Below are positions 1 to 4,151 of a stretch of DNA of 5,094 nucleotides, piece after piece. A program made the position numbers and the translations under genes. The stretch is from an uncultured Asticcacaulis sp. GTDB taxonomy: Bacteria; Pseudomonadota; Alphaproteobacteria; Caulobacterales; Caulobacteraceae. Within the stretch, counting starts at the first letter, position 1. Each line of letters begins with the position of its first letter. The notes beneath the pieces were generated by a model that saw only the letters and a list, made by a program, of their open reading frames with translations, was not told where the DNA came from and did not search any database. The stretch is taken from assembly GCA_946480125.1 (NCBI GenBank), contig CAMLIY010000240.1:1-5094 (forward strand), given 5' to 3'.

Positions 1-287
1 ACGCCGGTGAAATCCTGCATCAGCACGCGGGCCGGACGGAAGGAGATTTCGTGTTCGACGGCGCCCTTGTTTTTCACCCAGGCGGCCATGGCGCGGATGT
101 CATCGGCCTTGACGGTGTCGCCGTCTTCGTTGCGGAGGAGGTTTTCCAGCAGCACCTTCAGCGAGGCGGGGAGCTGGGAGGCGCCTTCGAGGCCATTGGC
201 TTCGGCGGCTTTGAGATCATAATAGGTGTAGGTTTTATCGCCGACCGTGAGTTCGGCCTTGGACTTGAAGCTGTCAATCGAAGACAT
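1..287 (-). CDS. acnA: Aconitate hydratase, N-terminal part (runs off the left edge)
   Basis: Aconitase interconverts citrate and isocitrate through cis-aconitate in the cytoplasmic TCA cycle, using a [4Fe-4S] cluster. Only the first 95 codons plus two bases are present. The N-terminus carries family landmarks of the AcnA/IRP type: LPASLKVLLENLLRNEDG at residues 39-56 and EISFRPARVLMQDFTGV at about 80-96, the latter leading into the substrate domain. The cluster cysteines and most active-site residues lie outside the window, so integrity cannot be judged. The ATG at 285-287 is chosen because a GAAGGA Shine-Dalgarno (298-303) sits 10 nt upstream and the protein begins in the way typical of the family. 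The gene is divergent from ccmA across a 200-base spacer. I recognise the family with confidence from sequence memory; the full protein would be about 890 residues. Confidence 0.93.
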   Translation of the reverse strand, partial: MSSIDSFKSKAELTVGDKTYTYYDLKAAEANGLEGASQLPASLKVLLENLLRNEDGDTVKADDIRAMAAWVKNKGAVEHEISFRPARVLMQDFTG

Positions 288-297
288 TTACGCGGTA

Positions 298-303
298 TCC
301 TTC
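298..303 (-). promoter_or_regulatory. Ribosome binding site of acnA
   Basis: On the minus strand this reads GAAGGA, 10 nt before the acnA ATG. It supports the start at 287. I found no convincing -10/-35 pair for acnA in the divergent spacer, although an AT-rich patch (CTTAAATTA on the minus strand, about 340-350) could hold a weak -10. A GAATC site, the GAnTC target of the CcrM methylase in Caulobacterales, lies at 308-312, in the presumed acnA leader. Confidence 0.6.
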
Positions 304-432
304 TTTCGAATCCGCCCAGCCGCCCCGATGGCAACTGTAATTTAAGAACGCGCGTGAATGAAGGACGCACAGGGTCTCGACATTGCGCTGCAATACCTTA
401 AAGGCGGAGCATCTGCCTTCTAAACTTTCTAT

Positions 433-460
433 TTGTTTTCGTCTATGCCAGAACCATACA
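433..460 (+). promoter_or_regulatory. Weak candidate promoter for ccmA
   Basis: TTGTTT (433-438) and CATACA (455-460) are 16 bases apart and would start transcription near 467. That leaves a leader of about 20 nt containing the AAAAGGG (474-480) that serves as the ccmA ribosome binding site. Both hexamers are poor matches. The spacer is AT-rich here (421-460), and an imperfect dyad AAGGC...GCCTT (about 401-419) lies just upstream, where a regulator could bind. The promoter must lie in this spacer, since the gene on the other side is divergent, but its exact position is a guess. Confidence 0.25.
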
Positions 461-487
461 AAGCCTTGACGGCAAAAGGGTTATTTT

Positions 488-1123
488 ATGGAGTTGAATT
501 TGAAGGGGAAGGGTTTGGGCCTGAAAAAGGGCTATAACCTTTTGATTCATAATTTAAATTTCGATATTTCAGGCGGTGAGGCGATTAGCCTGACGGGCGA
601 AAACGGTGTTGGAAAAACGACGCTTTTACGCACCCTGGCTGGCTTTCTAATGCCGTTTACCGGCACAATTTCTGCATATGAGAATGATGCGCAGATTGAG
701 CCGGAAATCATGCATGGCCGCCTGACCCATTTCCTTGGACATCATGATTCGCTCAGTCCATCGCGGACGGTGGCGCAGGAGTTGCAATTCCAGGCGGATT
801 TTCTGGGAGGCGACGTATCCGGTATCGAACAACTGAACCTTTCGCCGCTGCTTGATCTCGAAACGCGTTTTCTCTCGGCGGGTCAGAAACGCCGGCTGTC
901 CTTCGCCCGTTTGCTGATGGTGAAACGGCCGCTGTGGCTGCTCGATGAGCCGATGGCGCCGCTCGATGTTGGCCATCGGGCGTTGATCGCCGGGATCATG
1001 CAAAAGCACCTGTCGGAAGGCGGACTGATCATCGCGGCGGTGCATGATGCCCTGCCGTTTGAGACGCACACGCTCAAGCTCGAACGGCCAACGGCGAAAG
1101 AACGCGAGGCGTCGAGTGTTTGA
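488..1123 (+). CDS. ccmA: Heme exporter ATP-binding protein CcmA (ABC ATPase)
   Basis: CcmA is the cytoplasmic ATPase of the CcmABCD complex; ATP hydrolysis releases heme-loaded CcmE for cytochrome c maturation in the periplasm. The 211-residue protein is of normal family length (E. coli 207). It has a complete nucleotide-binding domain: Walker A GENGVGKTT (37-45), ABC signature LSAGQ (129-133, the CcmA variant of LSGGQ), Walker B LWLLDEP (149-155, catalytic Glu 154), D-loop around LD 159-160, and H-loop His 186. Where many ABC ATPases carry the Q-loop glutamine it reads GHHDSLSP (84-91), so His 86 replaces Gln. The ATG follows AAAAGGG by 7 nt, and an in-frame stop at 467-469 limits any longer start. 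The first 200 bases are clearly richer in A+T than the rest. It corresponds to helA of Rhodobacter capsulatus. In this window it is separated from ccmB by a repeat. Confidence 0.93.
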   Translation: MELNLKGKGLGLKKGYNLLIHNLNFDISGGEAISLTGENGVGKTTLLRTLAGFLMPFTGTISAYENDAQIEPEIMHGRLTHFLGHHDSLSPSRTVAQELQFQADFLGGDVSGIEQLNLSPLLDLETRFLSAGQKRRLSFARLLMVKRPLWLLDEPMAPLDVGHRALIAGIMQKHLSEGGLIIAAVHDALPFETHTLKLERPTAKEREASSV

Positions 1124-1138
1124 GGTTATGATTACTTG

Positions 1139-1296
1139 CTCCTCCCCTGCAAAGCGGGGGAGGTGTCAGCGCGAGGCTCGCAGAGCCGGTGTCGCTGACG
1201 GAGGGGGCCTCTTGGCAGCGGTAACGCCCCCTCCGTCGCGGACTGTGTCCTCACGGACTTCGCCGCGCCACCTCCCCCGCTATCGCAAGGGAGGAG
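1139..1296 (+). repeat. Structured palindromic repeat, copy 1 (ccmA-ccmB gap)
   Basis: This 158-bp element fills nearly all of the gap between ccmA and ccmB and recurs inverted at 3793-3949. Shared identical blocks are 1139-1165, 1188-1209 and 1268-1294. It has 8-bp terminal inverted repeats, CTCCTCCC (1139-1146) and GGGAGGAG (1289-1296). A long-range stem pairs GCGGGGGAGGTG (1154-1165) with its complement at 1269-1280. Between them are three arms: TCAGCG/CGCTGA (1166-1171/1193-1198) capped by GGCTC/GAGCC; CGGAGGGGGC/GCCCCCTCCG (1199-1208/1226-1235); and GCGG/CCGC with GTCC/GGAC (1238-1266). Each end can instead fold locally: 1141-1150 with 1154-1163 (loop AAA), and 1271-1280 with 1285-1294. 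There is no open frame worth calling and no transposase. Similar GC-rich intergenic palindromes are common in alphaproteobacterial genomes, but I cannot name this family. Confidence 0.92.
1290..1294 (+). promoter_or_regulatory. ccmB ribosome binding site lying inside repeat copy 1
   Basis: GGAGG (1290-1294) is 6 nt before the ccmB ATG and is the only good Shine-Dalgarno there. It forms the right-hand end of the repeat, so the element supplies the translation signal. In two of the possible folds it is paired: with CCTCC at 1271-1275 in the local end hairpin, or with the left terminal CCTCCC. It is free only if the 12-bp long-range stem (1154-1165/1269-1280) forms and the termini stay open. Confidence 0.75.
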
Positions 1297-1300
1297 AAAG

Positions 1301-1969
1301 ATGATCCGTGCTTCCCTCGCCCTTCTGAAACGTGACCTCGGCCTGTCGCTGACCCGTGGCGGCGGTCCCTTGCTCGCCGTTGGTTTCTACCTGACCCTGA
1401 TGGCAATGATCCCCCTGAGCCTCGGCCCTGACCAGGCTATCTTGTCGCGTATCGCCGCCGGCCTGACCTGGCTGTGCCTGGCGCTCTCCAGCCTGCTGTC
1501 TCTGGAACGCTTGTTCGAGCGCGATTACGAGGATGGCGTGTTCGATGTGCTCCGGCTCGGCCCGCTGCCGCTCGAAGGGATCGCCCTGTTGAAATGCCTG
1601 AGCCAATGGCTTGGCACCGGCGTGATCCTGTCGCTGATGACGCCGATCGTCATGATCATCCTCGGCGCCCCGATCTCTCTGGCGCTGATGGGGCTGATTT
1701 CGGCATTCCTGGGGTCTTTGAGCTTTGCCCTGATCGGCGGCATCGGCGCATCACTGGCGCTTGGTTCGCGTAAAGGTGGGGTGCTGATGGCCTTGCTGGT
1801 CCTGCCATTCTATGTGCCGCCGGTGATCTTCGGCGCCGGTCTGATGCAGGCGATCCAGACAAGCGCAGCACCTATGCAGGCGCTGGCCTTTCTGTCGGCC
1901 TATGCGCTGTTTGCCTTGGCACTTGGCCCTATCGCCATGGGCGCGGCGTTAAGAAGCGCTCTTAGTTAA
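1301..1969 (+). CDS. ccmB: Heme exporter membrane protein CcmB
   Basis: CcmB is the membrane subunit that pairs with CcmA in the CcmABCD heme-handling complex of the inner membrane. At 222 residues it has the usual length (E. coli 220). About six hydrophobic helices are visible, near 22-41, 46-68, 103-121, 127-153, 160-180 and 193-218. Two family hallmarks are present: LERLFERDYEDGVFDVL (68-84), the conserved cytoplasmic loop thought to contact CcmA, and LPFYVPPVIFGAG (168-180). The ATG at 1301 is supported by GGAGG at 6 nt. Unlike many ccm operons, ccmB does not abut ccmA: the 177-base gap is mostly a structured repeat. Its TAA (1967-1969) is one base from the stop of the convergent gene 1971-2273, so no terminator separates them and ccm transcripts must read through that gene antisense or end inside it. 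It corresponds to helB. Confidence 0.92.
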   Translation: MIRASLALLKRDLGLSLTRGGGPLLAVGFYLTLMAMIPLSLGPDQAILSRIAAGLTWLCLALSSLLSLERLFERDYEDGVFDVLRLGPLPLEGIALLKCLSQWLGTGVILSLMTPIVMIILGAPISLALMGLISAFLGSLSFALIGGIGASLALGSRKGGVLMALLVLPFYVPPVIFGAGLMQAIQTSAAPMQALAFLSAYALFALALGPIAMGAALRSALS

Positions 1970-1970
1970 A

Positions 1971-2273
1971 TCACCAAGGCAGGAAACGCGTCGCCTTGAT
2001 ATGGTGTTCGCGGTAGGTAGCGCGATGGGCATTGGCGTGGCCGAACCAGTAACGGGCGGGAATGCTCAGGCCCAGCATCAGCAGGATCGACAACTGGATG
2101 ATCAAATGCGCGTAGATCGGATTGCTGACGAAACGGTCAACGGCGATGGCGCCGCCCGTCATCACAATAGCGGCCAGCCAGGCGATCCAGCGGCAATCCC
2201 GGCGCACGTCGAAATAGTAGACGACGAAGGTCAGACTGAAGATCAGGGCCAGAACGAAATATCCGAACTGCAT
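1971..2273 (-). CDS. Small three-helix membrane protein, function unknown
   Basis: I do not recognise this 100-residue protein. It has three clear hydrophobic segments, about residues 3-21, 30-45 and 55-73, and a basic, histidine-rich C-terminal tail (His 79, 83, 90, 91 with several Arg/Lys). The loop after helix 1 (DVRRDCR, 22-28) and the tail are positively charged and the loop between helices 2 and 3 is not. By the positive-inside rule this gives an N-out, C-in topology. The start at 2273 is preferred because GGGAGG (2282-2287) sits 8 nt upstream; in-frame ATGs at 2300 and farther upstream have no such site. A weak promoter pair is TTGCTT (2317-2322) with TGAAAT (2294-2299), 17 apart on the minus strand. 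Its stop is one base from the ccmB stop, and it faces away from ccmC. The gene interrupts the ccm cluster on the opposite strand. A role in heme or cytochrome handling would be only guilt by association. Confidence 0.72.
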   Translation of the reverse strand: MQFGYFVLALIFSLTFVVYYFDVRRDCRWIAWLAAIVMTGGAIAVDRFVSNPIYAHLIIQLSILLMLGLSIPARYWFGHANAHRATYREHHIKATRFLPW

Positions 2274-2323
2274 GTCAAGCGCCTCCCAGCGAAATTTCAT
2301 CTTAACCGGAATTGGCAAGCAAT

Positions 2324-2333
2324 CCGTTAACGG
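2324..2333. promoter_or_regulatory. Palindrome CCGTTAACGG in the divergent control region
   Basis: This perfect 10-bp palindrome lies midway in the 102-base spacer (2274-2375) between the minus-strand membrane protein and ccmC. It is the right half of a larger imperfect dyad, since TTAACCGGAATT (2302-2313) is close to the reverse complement of AATCCGTTAA (2321-2330). Such an arrangement between divergent genes fits an operator. It contains a TTAAC half-site like that of the Caulobacter regulator CtrA, but not the TTAA-N7-TTAA spacing of a full CtrA box. No regulator can be named. Confidence 0.35.
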
Positions 2334-2340
2334 GCACATC

Positions 2341-2369
2341 TTGCTCAAAACCACCAAACCCCCTATGTC
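2341..2369 (+). promoter_or_regulatory. Candidate ccmC promoter, possibly giving a leaderless mRNA
   Basis: TTGCTCA (2341-2347) and CCTATGTC (2362-2369) are 14 bases apart. This fits the spacing of the Caulobacter housekeeping promoter as I recall it (TTGACGS, 10-14 bases, GCTANAWC), with TTG matching in the first element and CTA, T and C matching in the second. Transcription from it would begin at about 2375-2377, on or next to the A of the ccmC ATG at 2376. A separate promoter is expected because the gene between ccmB and ccmC points the other way. Confidence 0.4.
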
Positions 2370-2375
2370 GGGAGC

Positions 2376-3095
2376 ATGATCAATTTCCTCGCCAATCCGG
2401 AGCGCTTTACGCGCGTGACGCGGCCCCTTCGGCCGTGGCTGGCCGGGCTGACGACAGCGTTGTTCGTCTGGGGACTATATCTCTGTTTCGCCTCGCCGGA
2501 GGATTACCAGCAGGGCGATACGGTGCGGATCATGTATGTCCATGTGCCGGCGGCCTGGATGGGCCTGACTGTCTATGCCGCCATGGGGATCGCCAGCTTT
2601 TTCGGCCTGATCTTCCGTCATGCACTGGCAGATGCCGCGGCCAAGGCCATGGCGCCGATCGGGGCGGTCTTTACCGGGCTGGCCCTGCTGACGGGCGCCT
2701 TGTGGGGGATGCCGATGTGGGGCACGCCGTGGCAATGGGACGGGCGCATGACCTCCGAACTGATCCTCTTCCTCTTTTATATCGGCTATATCGCGCTGCA
2801 TGCCTCGATCGAAGACGAGGTACGCGCCGCGAAATCGACCGCCATTCTCGCGCTCGTCGGGCTGGTCAATCTGCCGATCGTGCATTTTTCGGTGCAGTGG
2901 TGGAATAGCCTGCATCAGGGGGATTCGATCTTTGTTGCGGGCGGACCGACCGTCGCGCCGGACATGCTGTGGCCGCTGTTTGTCATGGTGGCCGCCTATC
3001 ATGCCCTGTTCGCCTGGCTGTTTCTGGTGCGGATCGATAGCGAGATACTGGCCCGCAAGTACCGCGCCCTGCGCGCTCGTCTGAGCTTTAACTAG
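2376..3095 (+). CDS. ccmC: Heme exporter membrane protein CcmC (WWD-domain heme handler)
   Basis: CcmC binds heme at the outer face of the inner membrane and passes it to the chaperone CcmE. The 239-residue protein (E. coli 245) shows the tryptophan-rich WWD motif, LWGMPMWGTPWQWD (109-122), followed by RMTSELILF (124-132). The two histidines expected to ligand heme are His 56 (MYVHVP) and His 170 (PIVHFS). Six helices are apparent, roughly 22-38, 62-80, 93-109, 128-145, 155-171 and 195-215. The ATG at 2376 is preferred because the N-terminus (ANPERF, 6-11) is typical of CcmC and no in-frame start exists upstream before a stop at 2328-2330. The only Shine-Dalgarno, GGAG (2371-2374), is one base from the ATG, too close to work, which suggests leaderless translation. 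A GTG at 2415 (residue 14) is the main alternative start. ccmD follows after 9 nt. It corresponds to helC. Confidence 0.94.
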   Translation: MINFLANPERFTRVTRPLRPWLAGLTTALFVWGLYLCFASPEDYQQGDTVRIMYVHVPAAWMGLTVYAAMGIASFFGLIFRHALADAAAKAMAPIGAVFTGLALLTGALWGMPMWGTPWQWDGRMTSELILFLFYIGYIALHASIEDEVRAAKSTAILALVGLVNLPIVHFSVQWWNSLHQGDSIFVAGGPTVAPDMLWPLFVMVAAYHALFAWLFLVRIDSEILARKYRALRARLSFN

Positions 3096-3104
3096 GAGCC
3101 GCCT

Positions 3105-3260
3105 GTGGACCTCGATATGGGCAAATATGTCGTCTTCGTCTGGGGCTGCTATGGTGCCACGGCGGTGGCTTTGGTGACGCTGATCGTGGTTTCCCTGCAT
3201 GCGCAGGCCAAACGCCGCAAAGTATTGGAAGCCTTGCAGGCGGCCGTGGAAAACAAATGA
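3105..3260 (+). CDS. ccmD: Heme exporter small membrane protein CcmD
   Basis: CcmD is a short single-span protein of the CcmABCD complex that helps release holo-CcmE. This 51-residue frame starts with GTG (3105-3107). It has one hydrophobic helix (about residues 9-31, with Trp 13 and Tyr 16 near its start) and then a charged cytoplasmic tail AQAKRRKVLEALQ (33-45), the usual CcmD plan of N-out helix and basic, probably helical tail. AGGAG (3094-3098) lies 6 nt before the GTG and overlaps the ccmC stop; an ATG at residue 5 would be 18 nt from it and is less likely. Its TGA (3258-3260) overlaps the ccmG ATG as ATGA, so the two are probably translationally coupled. The family diverges greatly in sequence, so the call rests on size, topology and position between ccmC and ccmG, as in helABCDX. 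Confidence 0.88.
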   Translation: MDLDMGKYVVFVWGCYGATAVALVTLIVVSLHAQAKRRKVLEALQAAVENK

Positions 3261-3787
3261 AGCGCCTGATTTACTTCGCCCCGCTGGTGCTGTTTGTCGG
3301 CCTGCTGGCCGTGCTCGGCTATTACAATTTCCACAAAAAGGCACGGCTGGAACCGCGCGAAATGGTCGGCAAGTCGGTGCCGGAAGTGGTGATCAACGAC
3401 TTGCAGGACGGCACCCCGGCCTCGCTGAAAGCCCTGGTGGCCGGTCATGATAAACCGGTGCTGGTCAATGTCTTCGCCTCGTGGTGCGCGCCATGCATCG
3501 CCGAAAATCCTCAGCTGATGGCGTTGAAGGCCAAGGGCGTGACCATCATCGGCGTCGCCTGGAAGGACGAGCCGCAGAACACGCTGAATTTTCTGGCCCA
3601 GCACGATAATCCCTATGCGAAAACCCTGACTGATCCGGACGGCAAAATGGCCCTGGCGCTCGGCATCACCGGCGTGCCGGAGACCTATATCGTCAGCCCC
3701 GATGGCACCATCACTGACAAGATCGCAGGTCCGATTGTGTCGGATACGTTTGAGGCGGTTTACGCCGAGGTCAGCGGGAAGAAGTAA
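3257..3787 (+). CDS. ccmG: Thiol:disulfide interchange protein CcmG (DsbE)
   Basis: CcmG is a membrane-anchored periplasmic thioredoxin-like protein that, with CcmH, keeps the CXXCH cysteines of apocytochrome c reduced for heme attachment. The 176-residue product (E. coli 185) begins with basic MKR, an uncleaved membrane anchor at about 5-24, then the thioredoxin fold. The active site is WCAPC (76-80, Cys 77 and Cys 80) within NVFASWCAPC. The acidic loop residue typical of CcmG is probably Glu 83 in IAENPQ. The cis-proline is Pro 141 in GVPET (139-143), the family's version of the thioredoxin cis-Pro loop. The start overlaps the ccmD stop (ATGA) and has only a weak Shine-Dalgarno, in keeping with coupling to ccmD. 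It is the last gene of the ccmC-D-G group; a structured repeat begins 5 nt after its stop. It corresponds to helX. Confidence 0.95.
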   Translation: MKRLIYFAPLVLFVGLLAVLGYYNFHKKARLEPREMVGKSVPEVVINDLQDGTPASLKALVAGHDKPVLVNVFASWCAPCIAENPQLMALKAKGVTIIGVAWKDEPQNTLNFLAQHDNPYAKTLTDPDGKMALALGITGVPETYIVSPDGTITDKIAGPIVSDTFEAVYAEVSGKK

Positions 3788-3792
3788 TTCTT

Positions 3793-3949
3793 CCCCTCCC
3801 TTGCGATAGCGGGGGAGGTGGCCAGCTTGTCTGGCCAGAGGGGGCTTTGTTACGGCTGGGAGTGGCCCCCTCCGTCAGCGACACCAGCCCTTCGGGCTTC
3901 GCCCGAAAGACCTGGGCGCTGCCACCTCCCCCGCTTTGCAGGGGAGGAG
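3793..3949 (-). repeat. Structured palindromic repeat, copy 2 (ccmG-slyX convergent gap), inverted relative to copy 1
   Basis: This 157-bp element fills the whole gap between the stops of ccmG (3787) and slyX (3954). Read on the minus strand it matches 1139-1296 over the two terminal blocks and the central block ending in GGAGGGGGCC. The long-range stem is 3809-3820 with 3923-3934. Arms are TGGCCAG/CTGGCCA (3819-3825/3831-3837), GAGGGGGC/GCCCCCTC (3838-3845/3865-3872), and CAGCG/CGCTG (3876-3880/3917-3921) enclosing CCAG/CTGG and TTCGGGC/GCCCGAA (3891-3897/3901-3907). Arm sequences differ from copy 1 yet pair equally well. On the plus strand its first hairpin (CCTCCCTTGC with GCGGGGGAGG) pairs fully with two G-U. 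Its position suggests a bidirectional transcript end, although there is no T-run of an intrinsic terminator. Confidence 0.92.
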
Positions 3950-3953
3950 AAGT

Positions 3954-4151
3954 TCAATAATGCGGCGGTTTGGTCACCGGCACCTCGCCCGTGCCAGTAT
4001 CGAGATTCTCCAGACGTTCGCCCAGGCGTTCGAGCATCCGCTTCATCCGGTCGATGACCTTCCACTGTTCGGTTAGCTGCTCCGATAGTTCGTCGATGGT
4101 CTTGCCCTGATGCGCGATGGTTTCCTCAAGCGCGGTAATGCGATCACTCAT
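3954..4151 (-). CDS. slyX: SlyX family coiled-coil protein
   Basis: SlyX is a small protein of unknown biochemical role, found widely in proteobacteria. This one has 65 residues (E. coli 72). Residues about 3-50 have heptad spacing of Ile, Leu, Met and Val with many charged residues, as in a dimeric coiled coil. The C-terminus VTKPPHY (59-65) carries the PPHY ending that marks the family. The start ATG (4149-4151) overlaps the pheA stop as ATGA, and GGAGGG (4158-4163) inside the end of pheA lies 6 nt upstream, so translation is probably coupled to pheA. It is the last gene of the minus-strand unit; the inverted repeat copy begins 4 bases after its stop. Confidence 0.9.
   Translation of the reverse strand: MSDRITALEETIAHQGKTIDELSEQLTEQWKVIDRMKRMLERLGERLENLDTGTGEVPVTKPPHY

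Noticed and set aside
466..471. TTGACG as a -35 element for ccmA
   Set aside because: It is a good -35 match, but the -10 would fall on the ccmA start codon region (about 488-494), with no fitting hexamer, and the transcript would start inside the gene.
1139..1296. A tRNA or classical small RNA gene, given the cloverleaf-like fold
   Set aside because: The arms do not match tRNA dimensions, there is no T-loop or CCA-type acceptor end, and the element is repeated and inverted in intergenic gaps.
1044..1304. Open frame running from the end of ccmA through repeat copy 1
   Set aside because: It is an open frame made by GC-rich repeat sequence; the translation is Arg/Pro/Ser-rich with no recognisable fold and no Shine-Dalgarno, and it overlaps ccmA out of frame.
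2274..2357. Longer N-terminus for the minus-strand membrane protein (starts at 2300 or 2357)
   Set aside because: These starts lack a Shine-Dalgarno and extend toward the ccmC promoter region, whereas the ATG at 2273 has GGGAGG at 8 nt and begins right at the first membrane helix.
2312..2908. 198-codon plus-strand frame overlapping ccmC
   Set aside because: It is out of frame with ccmC, which has clear family motifs; the translation has Arg/Gly-rich low-complexity character and no recognisable motif.
2475..3344. Long minus-strand open frame opposite ccmC, ccmD and the start of ccmG
   Set aside because: It is the mirror of strong plus-strand genes; its composition (many His, Arg, Gln, Gly, Pro) is typical of antisense shadow frames in GC-rich DNA.
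1139..3949. A CRISPR array or composite transposon formed by the two repeats
   Set aside because: There are only two copies, far apart and inverted, with ordinary chromosomal genes between them. No transposase, integrase or cas gene is visible and no target-site duplication was found.
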